Assembly (NCBI GenBank): GCA_902795345.1
Contig: CADBKO010000007.1
Coordinates: 42,096-106,095 of the forward strand
Direction: 5' to 3'
Origin: Oscillospiraceae bacterium
Lineage (GTDB): Bacteria; Bacillota; Clostridia; Oscillospirales; Oscillospiraceae
DNA: 64,000 nucleotides
Part shown: positions 8,517 to 15,161 of the stretch, piece by piece
Numbering within the stretch: the stretch's first letter is position 1
How the letters are laid out: every line of letters begins with the position of its first letter
The notes under the pieces: generated by a model
The model's database searches: none
Told to the model about the DNA's origin: nothing
Seen by the model: the letters and a program-made list of their open reading frames with translations, nothing else
Made by a program: the position numbers and the translations under genes

Positions 8517-9479
8517 TCAGTGGATTATGACATTTTTGACGCCCATGTCCTCCAGCTGTTTTTTCAGGGACTGCATCTGGGCGTCGGAGGGGGGGATGGC
8601 CTCCAGCGCGGGGCCGCTGCGCCCCAGGCGCTCCCATTTCACCACGCCTAGGTTGTGGTAGGGCAGAAGCTGCACCGTCTCCACCGCGTCCCCCAGCTCC
8701 AGGATGAATTCCCCGAAGGCCCGGTAGGAATCCCGGCTGTTGTTGAACATGGGAATGGTGGGGATGCGGATCTGGAGCTTCGCCCCGGCCTTTGCCAGCT
8801 TCCGGGCATTGTCCAGGATGGGGGCGTTGTCCACGCCGATGACCCGCTTGTGCAGATCGGGATCCATCTGCTTGAGGTCATAGAGGAACAGGTCGGAATA
8901 GGGCAGAATCTGCTCCATGATCTCCCACTTGCAGTAGCCCGTGGTGTCCACCGCCGTATGGATGCCCAGGGCCTTGCAGCCCTTGAGGAATTCCAGGGTG
9001 AATTGGGGCTGCCAGAGACATTCGCCCCCGGAGATGGTGACGCCGCCGCCGCTGCGCTTGTAGAAGGGGATATCCCGCTTGACCCGGTCCAGGACCTCCT
9101 CCACGGTGTAGTCCGTGCCGCAGCGGTAGAGGGCGTTGTGGGGGCAGGCGTCGGCGCACTTGAAGCAGGAGGTGCACTTGGTCCGGTCGATCTTCACCAC
9201 GGTAAATTCGCTCTCGTCCTTGAGGGAGACCTTTTTGTCCCCCAGGGTGATGGCCTTTTCCGGGCAGGCGAAGATACATCTTCCGCAGGTCTCCACGCCC
9301 ACGCAGCGGATCTCCATCCAGTTCAGCTCCGTGGGGAATTCCTGGGATTCGGGGCTGTGGCACCAGGGACAGCGCAGGGGGCAGCCCTTGAGAAAGACCG
9401 TGGTGCGGATGCCCGGTCCGTCGTGCACGGAAAATCCCTGTATGTCGTAGACCTTTCCCGTCAGCTTTTTTTCTTCCAT
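8517..9479 (-). CDS. Glycyl-radical enzyme activating protein (radical SAM)
   Basis: A 320-residue activase of the PFL-activase family. The N-terminus has FSVHDGPGIRTTVFLKGC with the radical-SAM cluster ligands C33-x3-C37-x2-C40. An inserted dicluster ferredoxin follows, with Cys59, 65, 68 and 72 and then 102, 105, 108 and 112. GGVTISGGE is the SAM-binding glycine motif. The two extra clusters mark the subfamily that activates glycyl-radical lyases, dehydratases and decarboxylases rather than PflB itself. No glycyl-radical enzyme is encoded next to it or elsewhere in the window, so the partner is unknown. It converges on the aldo/keto reductase gene. Confidence 0.92.
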   Translation of the reverse strand: MEEKKLTGKVYDIQGFSVHDGPGIRTTVFLKGCPLRCPWCHSPESQEFPTELNWMEIRCVGVETCGRCIFACPEKAITLGDKKVSLKDESEFTVVKIDRTKCTSCFKCADACPHNALYRCGTDYTVEEVLDRVKRDIPFYKRSGGGVTISGGECLWQPQFTLEFLKGCKALGIHTAVDTTGYCKWEIMEQILPYSDLFLYDLKQMDPDLHKRVIGVDNAPILDNARKLAKAGAKLQIRIPTIPMFNNSRDSYRAFGEFILELGDAVETVQLLPYHNLGVVKWERLGRSGPALEAIPPSDAQMQSLKKQLEDMGVKNVIIH

Positions 9480-9551
9480 AGCGTCCTCCGGTCAGTTTTT
9501 ATTCTTTTATCCTTATTATATAAAGAAAATGAGAAAACCGCAAGACCTTCG

Positions 9552-9640
9552 GCCTTATTCGCCGGGATGGCAGATTTGTCCCGCAGGCGGCCATGCCTGC
9601 AAGATCCCGGCGAAACGTCCTCTCCAAAACCTGACCGCCT
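9552..9640 (+). repeat. Structured interspersed element, family A copy 2
   Basis: Outer stem TTCGCCGGGAT (9558-9568) and ATCCCGGCGAA (9604-9614) enclose an inner hairpin GCAGGC/GCCTGC. The linker AAACGTCCTCTCCAAAA follows, but the second hairpin is not preserved here. It faces copy 3; between the two lies a terminator-like stem at 9664-9691 (CGGGCCT...AGGCCCG). This is the only copy not lying just downstream of a gene in its own orientation, apart from copy 4. Confidence 0.8.
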
Positions 9641-9705
9641 CGCCGGGCCGCTGAAACGGAAAACGGGCCTCTCCCTTTCGGGAAAGGCCCGACTATGCGG
9701 CTCCA

Positions 9706-9811
9706 CTTCAAAACGGAAGCGCTGCTTCCGTTTTGAGAAGGACGTTTCGCCGGAATCCTTCGGGTATTCGTGCTTGTACGGATACCCGCCATTCCGGCGA
9801 ATAAGGACGCA
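9706..9811 (-). repeat. Structured interspersed element, family A copy 3
   Basis: Minus-strand copy that begins right after the aminotransferase stop codon. Outer arms at 9746-9756 and 9791-9801 (CCGGAAT version) enclose an inner stem GGGTAT/ATACCC. The second hairpin pairs TCAAAACGGAAGC (9708-9720) with GCTTCCGTTTTGA (9724-9736). Confidence 0.88.
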
Positions 9812-9812
9812 T

Positions 9813-11003
9813 TTATCCTTTCAGGAAATGCTCCAGGCGGTCCAGGCCTCTCCGGATGTCCTCCAGGCTGGCGGCATAGGTCCAGCGCAGGTAGTTGGGT
9901 TCTCCGAAGCCGCCGCAGGGCACCAGGGCCACGTTCTCCGCCTCCAGGAAGGCCATGGCGAAATCGCTGCCGTTCCCGATCGGCTTGCCACCCAGGGTCC
10001 TGCCGATGACGCCCTCCATATTCATCATGACGTAGAAAGCGCCTTCGGGCATGAGGCACCTGACGCTGGGGAGACTGTTGATCCGGTCGGCCATATAGGT
10101 GCGCCGCTGCTCGAATACCTTGCGCATCTCCTCCACGCTCTCCTGGGGCCCTTCCAGCGCTTCGATGGCGGCCCACTGGGAGATGGTGCTGGGGGCGCTG
10201 GTGGCGTGGCTGAGATAGTTGGACATGATCTTGCTCAGCCCCGCGTCGCAGGCGGTGTAGCCGATGCGCCAGCCGGTCATGGCATAGGACTTGCTGACGC
10301 CGTTGACGAGGATGGTGCGGGCCTTGATCTCCGGGGAGAGGGCCGCCGCGCTCTTGAACTGCCGTCCGTCGTAGACCAGCTTGTAGTAGATCTCATCGGA
10401 CATGATCCACAGGTCGTGCTTCACGCACACGTCGCAGATGGCCCGCAGCTCCCCTTCGTCGTAGCACATGCCCGTGGGGTTGGAGGGATTGTTGAGGATC
10501 AGCAGCTTCGTTTTGGGGGTGATGGCCGCTTCCAGGGCTTCCGGCGTCAGCTTGAAATGCTGCTCCGGCGTGGTGGCGATCACCACGGGGGTGCCGCCGG
10601 CCATGGCCACGGATTCCGTGTAGGTGACCCAGTAGGGGGCCGGGACGATGACCTCGTCCCCCTCGTCCAGCAGGCAGCACAGGGCGATATAGATGCTGTG
10701 CTTGGCGCCGGAGGCGATCACGATCTCGCTGGGCTCATAATGGACGCCGATGTCCGCTTCCAGCCGCTTGCAGACCGCCGCCTTCAGAGCGGGCAGGCCG
10801 GAAGCGGGGGTGTATTTCGTTTTGCCCGCATGGATGGCGTCGATGGCGGCATTTTTGATGTTCTCCGGCGTGTCGAAATCCGGCTCGCCGGTGCCGAAAT
10901 TGATAACGTCCTTACCCTCGGCCTTCAGGCGGTTGGCAAGCGCGCTGACGGCCAGCGTGCTGGATTCGTGGATGGCGGACGCCTTCCGGGAAAAGCTCTT
11001 CAT
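9813..11003 (-). CDS. PLP-dependent aminotransferase, class I (aspartate type)
   Basis: A 396-residue fold-type I aminotransferase close to clostridial aspartate aminotransferases. It shows INFGTGEPDFDTP near the N-terminus, SGAKHSIYIAL (phosphate-binding loop), NNPSNPTG, the SDEIYYKL Asp/Tyr region, the PLP lysine in VSKSYAMTGWRIGY and the substrate Arg in NYLRWTYA. The ATG at 11003 has GGAGGGG at proper spacing; an ATG five codons upstream overlaps that site. A near-consensus promoter lies 40 bp upstream. Probable reaction: transamination between aspartate (or a related amino acid) and 2-oxoglutarate; the exact amino-acid range is not shown by sequence. Confidence 0.92.
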   Translation of the reverse strand: MKSFSRKASAIHESSTLAVSALANRLKAEGKDVINFGTGEPDFDTPENIKNAAIDAIHAGKTKYTPASGLPALKAAVCKRLEADIGVHYEPSEIVIASGAKHSIYIALCCLLDEGDEVIVPAPYWVTYTESVAMAGGTPVVIATTPEQHFKLTPEALEAAITPKTKLLILNNPSNPTGMCYDEGELRAICDVCVKHDLWIMSDEIYYKLVYDGRQFKSAAALSPEIKARTILVNGVSKSYAMTGWRIGYTACDAGLSKIMSNYLSHATSAPSTISQWAAIEALEGPQESVEEMRKVFEQRRTYMADRINSLPSVRCLMPEGAFYVMMNMEGVIGRTLGGKPIGNGSDFAMAFLEAENVALVPCGGFGEPNYLRWTYAASLEDIRRGLDRLEHFLKG

Positions 11004-11044
11004 TGGGGACCCCTCCATGCTGTTGCGTTAATTTGATAAAGTGC

Positions 11045-11073
11045 ATTATACATGCACACTTGCAGAAAAGCAA
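11045..11073 (-). promoter_or_regulatory. SigA-type promoter of the aminotransferase
   Basis: On the minus strand, -35 TTGCTT (11068-11073), a 17-bp spacer and -10 TATAAT (11045-11050), about 40 bp upstream of the start codon. Confidence 0.8.
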
Positions 11074-11144
11074 GGGAAACTTGGGAAGAAAAGAGAAAAA
11101 ATGCAGGATGGGAAGGAACAAAAATTCATAAAAAGCGACAAAGG

Positions 11145-11175
11145 GGCGGACCTGCGGGGTAACGGCAGGTCCGCC
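11145..11175. terminator. Hairpin upstream of the aminotransferase promoter
   Basis: Perfect 11-bp stem GGCGGACCTGC / GCAGGTCCGCC with a 9-nt loop. On the minus strand it is followed by a T-rich stretch (CTTTGTCGCTTTTT), so it may stop transcripts entering from the repeat region before the aminotransferase promoter. Confidence 0.55.
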
Positions 11176-11187
11176 TTCCATCGGTAT

Positions 11188-11208
11188 CGCCTCCCTCGGA
11201 GAGGGAGC
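11188..11208. repeat. Family B repeat fragment
   Basis: CGCCTCCCTCGGAGAGGGAG, a short palindromic end that matches the termini of the family B repeats at 11918, 32655, 38313 and 51239. A near copy lies at 12137. Confidence 0.6.
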
Positions 11209-11303
11209 TTTATTCCGTTGCGGCGAGGACGGGGGGGTCCCTCATCAAGCACTTCACGCTTTTGAGGCTATGTCGTAAACTTAAACAGCAAGCCTCCCCT
11301 TAC

Positions 11304-11350
11304 CGTCATTGCGAACCCGCGAAGCGGGTGTGGCAATCCGTATCTCCGTC
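11304..11350. repeat. Family C palindromic repeat
   Basis: CGTCATTGCGA, then the stem ACCCGC-GAA-GCGGGT, then TGGCAATCCGTATC: a compact imperfect palindrome in which ATTGC pairs with GCAAT. I recall similar extragenic palindromes scattered through many gut Clostridia; only one copy is in this window. Confidence 0.6.
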
Positions 11351-11425
11351 CAAACCCCCGTCCCTCGTCCAAAAGTGGGGAATCCAATGGGGGCGGAGCC
11401 CCCTTGGTCGTCGGGGAAGGGGTCC

Positions 11426-11531
11426 GCGTCCTTATTCGCCGGAATACGGCGCAGCTCCTTTTAGTCGCTGCTTGAAGATTCCGGCGAAACGTCCTTCTCA
11501 AATCGAAACGAACTGTTTCGATTTGAAGAGG
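11426..11531 (+). repeat. Structured interspersed element, family A copy 4
   Basis: Outer arms TTCGCCGGAAT (11435-11445) and ATTCCGGCGAA (11478-11488). The second hairpin pairs TCAAATCGAAAC (11498-11509) with GTTTCGATTTGA (11515-11526). The stem sequence differs from copies 1, 3 and 5 on both sides, which preserves pairing. Confidence 0.85.
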
Positions 11532-11724
11532 AGGAGCCACCGAGCGATACGGAGTTTTCGCAGTATTACGGTTCTGCGGAAACGGAGCGAGCGACGTGCG
11601 CTCCGACGAGGCCCGCCGGAGGCGACGGGACAGGGGAACGAATCGCACAGGCGAGCGGCGAATCCGCAAAGAGCCGGTGAATTGTCCGCTGCGGCGGGGA
11701 CGGAGGTTTGGACGGGGGTGATTT

Positions 11725-11847
11725 CGCTCCTGCGGGAGCGACCTTCTTTCGCAGCGCGGCGAAAGAAGGCAAAGGCGCGCCCGGGGAACCATTCCATAAA
11801 GGTTCCCCGGGACCCTTCCTCACGGCCAAAGGGGCCTGCCCCTTTGG
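11725..11847. repeat. Block of four consecutive perfect hairpins
   Basis: Four stem-loops in 123 bp: CGCTCC/GGAGCG (11725-11740); CCTTCTTTCGC/GCGAAAGAAGG (11742-11769); CCGGGGAACC/GGTTCCCCGG around ATTCCATAAA (11781-11810); CCAAAGGGGC/GCCCCTTTGG (11826-11847). No T-run follows any of them. This looks like a remnant of an extragenic palindromic element rather than four terminators. Confidence 0.65.
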
Positions 11848-11917
11848 ATTCCCCGGCGGGAGTTCGCGGGGGACGAGAGACTTTTGGACGAAGAAATGGC
11901 TTCCGTTATCGGTGTTG

Positions 11918-12079
11918 CCTCCCTCCTTGAGGGAGGTGGCATCGCCGCCAGGCGATGACGGATTGAAGCACGCGCGTTGCTCACGCGCGGAATAGGGAGT
12001 CGGGTGATTCACAGCGGTTGCTAATTCGATGCTCTGACTCCCTCAGTCAGCTTCGCTGACAGCTCCCTCAGAGAGGGAG
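11918..12079. repeat. Family B composite palindromic repeat, copy 2
   Basis: Starts with the palindrome CCTCCCTCCTTGAGGGAGG, then a GGCATCGCCGCCAGGCGATG stem, a GCACGCGCGTTGCTCACGCGCG block, GAATAGGGAGTC...TGACTCCCT, and ends with CAGCTTCGCTGACAGCTCCC and GAGAGGGAG. The same order of parts, reversed, forms the repeat at 38313. Confidence 0.75.
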
Positions 12080-12136
12080 CCTTATTCCGCTGCGGCGGGG
12101 ACGGGGACAGGACGGGGGTGCTTTGTTATCGTTATC

Positions 12137-12158
12137 GCCTCCCTCGGAAAGGGAGCCT
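12137..12158. repeat. Family B repeat fragment
   Basis: CGCCTCCCTCGGAAAGGGAG, one mismatch from the fragment at 11188; both are followed by a TTATTCCG/TCATTCCG tail. Confidence 0.55.
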
Positions 12159-12175
12159 CATTCCGCTGCCCCTCC

Positions 12176-12281
12176 GCTCAAAACGGAAGCTGTGCTTCCG
12201 TTTTGAAAAGGACGTTTCGCCGGAATCCTGCGGGTATTCGCGCTTGCGCGGATACCTGCCATTCCGGCGAATAAGGACGCT
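12176..12281 (-). repeat. Structured interspersed element, family A copy 5
   Basis: Minus-strand copy abutting the stop codon of the hydantoinase gene. Outer arms at 12216-12226 and 12261-12271; inner stem GGTATC-CGCG-CAAG-CGCG-AATACC; second hairpin TCAAAACGGAAGC (12178-12190) with GCTTCCGTTTTGA (12194-12206). Closest in sequence to copy 3, but the inner loop stem has changed on both sides. Confidence 0.88.
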
Positions 12282-14307
12282 AAAGTACCGCGCCGCCGAT
12301 GGCGACGCCCAGGAAGCGGGTGCCCAGGTCGATGCTGAGGCCCTTGCTGTCGATGCTGGTGCGGTTCTCCTCCTCCACGGTGACGCGGATATCTCCCACC
12401 ACGCCCCGCTTCCGGGCCTCCTCCTCCGCCAGCTGCGCCGCCAAAGCGCGGCAGCGCTCCTCGGCCTTGGGCCTGTCCCGGACGAGTTCCTGCCGGTCGC
12501 TGGCGCAGACGAAATAGCCGTGGATGCCGTCGGCGGTGTGGTTGGGCCGCAGCTCCACCTCCGCCTCGGCGGAGATATTGCCCACCACGGCCCCCACCGC
12601 GTTGGCCACCCCTGCGTTGGGGGGGATGATGCACTCGGCACCCAGGGCCCGGGCCACGTCAGGCAGGAAGATGTGGATGGGCGCGCCGATGCCCACCAGG
12701 GCCGCCGTGGTGGTGAAGTCCAGGTCAAAGTAGCCGGGGGCGGGCTTGCCGTTTTTCAGCTCCTCCCAGCGCCGGGCGATGATCTTTTCCAGCTGGGGCC
12801 CCAGCCCCTCCTCCCGGAGATCAGGGTAGCGGTCCATGAGGAGGATGCGGGTCAGGCTGCAATAGAGCTTTTTCTTCACCCGGTCGTAAACCTCGTCGCA
12901 GAGCCTTTTCAGCTCCTGCTCGGTGAGCTTCCGGTTCATGCAGCGCAGCAGATAATAGGCCGCGATCTCCGCCGCCTCGGGGTCATAGGCGTCGAAATCC
13001 CCCTTGAGATGCATGAAGTCCGTGGGGGTGAGGCCGCTGCGCAGCACCACGCCCTCCGCCTCCAGCCGGTCCACCTTCAGCCAGTAGATGTCCGTGCCCA
13101 CCGCGGCGGCGGCGCTGCGGATGTCCAGCGGACCGTCCTTCAGCACCTCGCAGAAGGCCTTTTCCTCCTTCGTGAAGCCCGGCTGGTCCGAGATGTCCCG
13201 CACCAGGGTATAGAATTCATGGATGGGCCGGGTGTGGACATATTTGCTGTCCACCAGCTTCTGAAGCACGGGGATGATCTCCGGATGGTCCCGCCCCAGC
13301 AGGCTCAGGGGCATCACCCGGTCCGGACAGAGGATGAAATCATGGTCCTTCAGGCGGATGGCGCTGTCGCCCCCCAGACCGAAGGTGTCGATCTGCACGC
13401 CCCGGACAAAGGTGCGCCAGGAGCCGATCTGGATGCCGCTGCGCACCCGCACCGGCTTTCCCGCCTTCACCAGGCTCACGTCCGTGGTGGTGCCGCCCAT
13501 GTCCACGATGACGCTGTTTTTCCGCCCGGCCAGCTCCACGCCCCCCAGCACGCTGGCGGCGGGGCCGCAGAGGATGGTCTCCACGGGCCGCAGGCGGCTG
13601 AAGCTCTCGCTCATGAGGCTGCCGTCGGAGCGCACCACCACGATGGGAGCGCGGACGCCCAGGGCCTGGAAGGCCCGGCTGACGGCGTTCATGAATTCCC
13701 GGATGATGGGCACCAGCTTGGCATTCAGCAGGGTGCCGGAGCCCCGCTGCACGCTGTTGAGGCCGCTGAACAGCTCGCTGGAACAGACCGTGGGCAGGTC
13801 CCGCAGGGCCAGGAGCCGCTCCTTGGCCTCCCGCTCCGCCACGGCGCCGTTGTTCATGGCGTAGAGCTCCACGATGCCCAGGCCGTCCGCGTCGGCCAGC
13901 CATTCCCTGGCCTCGGACGTGATCTTCTCCCAGTCGGGGGAGGGGAGCACCTGCCCGTCGAAGGAGCCCGCCCCGGGGTAGGCGTGGACCTCGTCCGAGC
14001 CGTCCAGCCCGTATTTCCCGCCCACGCGGCGGATGGTCTCCCCGTCCAGGCCCAGGAACAGGAGCTTGGCCCGGCCGCCCTTGCCCTCCACGCAGGCATT
14101 GGTGGCCAGGGTGGTGCTGAGGGCCGCCACCTCCGCCTGGGGCAGCAGCGCCCGGTCCAGCTTGCTCAGCGCATTCACGATGCCGACGGACAAATCGTTC
14201 TTCGTGGTCAGCGCCTTGGCGGCGGACAGCACTTGCTTCGTTTCAAACTGATAAATAACGGCGTCCGTATAGGTACCGCCGGTGTCGATGCCGATCCCGA
14301 TCTTCAA
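12280..14307 (-). CDS. Hydantoinase/oxoprolinase (HyuA-type) family protein
   Basis: A 675-residue protein of the ATP-dependent hydantoinase/5-oxoprolinase A family, an ASKHA-fold ATPase. The N-terminal phosphate-1 loop is GIGIDTGGTYTDAV; the second half begins with NSVIVDMGGTTTDVSLV, the phosphate-2 motif. A third glycine-rich region, GIGAPIHIFLPDVA, follows near residue 540. No HyuB-type subunit lies beside it, so it may belong to the single-gene clostridial branch of unknown substrate. The start is TTG 14307 with AAAGGAGAG upstream. The stop codon overlaps repeat element A copy 5 by 2 bp. Cleavage of a cyclic amide is an inference from the family. Confidence 0.88.
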   Translation of the reverse strand: MKIGIGIDTGGTYTDAVIYQFETKQVLSAAKALTTKNDLSVGIVNALSKLDRALLPQAEVAALSTTLATNACVEGKGGRAKLLFLGLDGETIRRVGGKYGLDGSDEVHAYPGAGSFDGQVLPSPDWEKITSEAREWLADADGLGIVELYAMNNGAVAEREAKERLLALRDLPTVCSSELFSGLNSVQRGSGTLLNAKLVPIIREFMNAVSRAFQALGVRAPIVVVRSDGSLMSESFSRLRPVETILCGPAASVLGGVELAGRKNSVIVDMGGTTTDVSLVKAGKPVRVRSGIQIGSWRTFVRGVQIDTFGLGGDSAIRLKDHDFILCPDRVMPLSLLGRDHPEIIPVLQKLVDSKYVHTRPIHEFYTLVRDISDQPGFTKEEKAFCEVLKDGPLDIRSAAAAVGTDIYWLKVDRLEAEGVVLRSGLTPTDFMHLKGDFDAYDPEAAEIAAYYLLRCMNRKLTEQELKRLCDEVYDRVKKKLYCSLTRILLMDRYPDLREEGLGPQLEKIIARRWEELKNGKPAPGYFDLDFTTTAALVGIGAPIHIFLPDVARALGAECIIPPNAGVANAVGAVVGNISAEAEVELRPNHTADGIHGYFVCASDRQELVRDRPKAEERCRALAAQLAEEEARKRGVVGDIRVTVEEENRTSIDSKGLSIDLGTRFLGVAIGGAVL

Positions 14308-14346
14308 GGCTGGTCTCTCTCCTTTGCGTCTCCTACCTCGCGTGAA

Positions 14347-14375
14347 ACTTTACCATAAATCAAAAAAGCCGTCAA
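14347..14375 (-). promoter_or_regulatory. Putative promoter of the hydantoinase gene
   Basis: Minus-strand TTGACG (14370-14375), 17-bp spacer, TAAAGT (14347-14352), 40 bp upstream of the TTG start. Confidence 0.6.
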
Positions 14376-14422
14376 CAGCGCGCCGGGGGGCAGAGAGGCA
14401 TAACGACATGTCAACCTCCGCC

Positions 14423-14436
14423 AATGAATATTCATT
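14423..14436. promoter_or_regulatory. 14-bp perfect palindrome (possible operator)
   Basis: AATGAATATTCATT, a perfect palindrome located about 70 bp upstream of the divergent hydantoinase promoter and 220 bp upstream of the mraZ promoter. Confidence 0.4.
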
Positions 14437-14453
14437 TTATAACAAAGCCTCCG

Positions 14454-14496
14454 CTCCGGCATCCCGGGGAGAAAGCCCCGAAATGCCGGAGTTTTT
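14454..14496 (+). terminator. Orphan intrinsic terminator upstream of the dcw promoter
   Basis: Nested stem CTCCGGCAT (14454-14462) with ATGCCGGAG (14483-14491), inner CGGGG/CCCCG, followed by TTTTT on the plus strand. No plus-strand gene precedes it, because the hydantoinase gene is divergent, so it either insulates the dcw operon or ends an unseen small transcript. Confidence 0.6.
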
Positions 14497-14522
14497 CACA
14501 ATATCCACAAAGTTTTCCACAA

Positions 14523-14554
14523 TGGATATCCAGAAAATCCCCTGGATATCCAGA
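14523..14554. promoter_or_regulatory. Twin palindromes TGGATATCCA, 20 bp apart
   Basis: Two identical 12-mers TGGATATCCAGA at 14523-14534 and 14543-14554, each containing a perfect 10-bp palindrome; start-to-start distance is exactly 20 bp (two helical turns). Just upstream is TTTTCCACA, which fits a loose DnaA box. This arrangement is typical of a cooperative dimer-binding operator; the binding protein is unknown. Confidence 0.5.
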
Positions 14555-14655
14555 TCCGGGTAGACATAATGACACCGGAACCCGCTTTTGGGGGCCGATG
14601 TTCACAAATTCTTGCTGCCCCGTAACAAAAAGTTTCAAAATCGCGGAAATACCTC

Positions 14656-14684
14656 TTGCAATTAAAAGGGGCTGCCCTTATAAT
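14656..14684 (+). promoter_or_regulatory. SigA-type promoter of the dcw cluster (Pmra)
   Basis: TTGCAA (14656-14661), 17-bp spacer, TATAAT (14679-14684), 57 bp upstream of the mraZ start. Nearly consensus. Confidence 0.88.
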
Positions 14685-14727
14685 GGCGGTGTAGTGGTTG
14701 AAAATGTCACGAAATGGCCCAAAGTGG
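14682..14727 (+). promoter_or_regulatory. Candidate MraZ operator, five phased repeats
   Basis: AATGG (14682), AGTGG (14693), AATGT (14703), AATGG (14713) and AGTGG (14723) follow each other at 11, 10, 10 and 10 bp, from the -10 box to the ribosome binding site of mraZ. MraZ is known to repress its own operon by binding several helically phased TGG-containing repeats (AAAGTG type in Mollicutes, TGGGN in E. coli). Confidence 0.6.
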
Positions 14728-14741
14728 GGAGGTTCCAGCCC

Positions 14742-15161
14742 TTGACCGGCAAGTATAACCACGGCATCGACGCCAAAGGAAGACTGACGGTTCCTTCGCA
14801 GCTGCGAAAGGAGCTTGGCGACGTATGCTATGTGGTCCGGGGGCCGAAGGAATATCTCAACGTCTATTCCCCCGCGGGCTGGGAAAAATTCTGCGCCCGT
14901 TTCGAGGGGCAGAGCCAGTCCAAGGCCGGGGACCTGATGCGTTTCCTCTTCGCCAACGCCGCCACCTGCGAGGTGGACGGGCAGGGGCGCATCCTGATCC
15001 CCCAGGAGCTGCGGGACTACGCGGGCATCGGGAAGAACGCCACGGTGGTGGGCCTGCCGGACCGGGCCGAGATCTGGGACAGCGAGCGCTACCGCGCCTC
15101 CGAGGAAGCCTACTTCCAGGCCAAGACCATGGCGGAGATCTACGAGGAGCTCGGCTTGTGA
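14742..15161 (+). CDS. mraZ: MraZ transcriptional regulator
   Basis: A 139-residue MraZ with two SpoVT/AbrB-like halves: KYNHGIDAKGRLTVPSQLRKEL near the N-terminus and CEVDGQGRILIPQELRDYAG in the second half. The family normally starts a few residues before the N-H-x-D-x-K-G-R motif; the TTG at 14742 does this and has GGGGAGG 9 nt upstream. Longer upstream in-frame starts would include the operator repeats. MraZ forms ring oligomers and controls the dcw operon in other bacteria. It is the first gene of the cluster and its stop overlaps the GTG of rsmH by 3 nt. Confidence 0.93.
   Translation: MTGKYNHGIDAKGRLTVPSQLRKELGDVCYVVRGPKEYLNVYSPAGWEKFCARFEGQSQSKAGDLMRFLFANAATCEVDGQGRILIPQELRDYAGIGKNATVVGLPDRAEIWDSERYRASEEAYFQAKTMAEIYEELGL

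Larger units (their letters stand above)
11074..12175. other. Repeat-rich gene-free interval
   Basis: About 1.1 kb without a credible gene. It holds pieces of three interspersed repeat families, a block of four hairpins and one structured element, listed separately. The remaining stretches (about 11351-11425 and 11535-11720) show no motif. A 222-residue frame spans 11262-11930 but only because repeats and GC bias keep it open. Confidence 0.75.

Noticed and set aside
11262..11930. 222-codon plus-strand frame in the gene-free gap
   Set aside because: Runs through repeat families A and C and a hairpin block, Arg-rich, no ribosome binding site, no recognisable domain.
12118..14358. 746-codon plus-strand frame opposite the hydantoinase gene
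   Set aside because: It is the antisense shadow of a gene with clear ASKHA motifs; composition (His/Gln/Gly/Val repeats) is typical of GC-driven open frames.
14498..14520. DnaA-box-like TTTTCCACA and ATATCCACA, possible origin
   Set aside because: Only one fits the loose consensus and one has a mismatch; there is no AT-rich unwinding region, dnaA or dnaN. At most a regulatory site.
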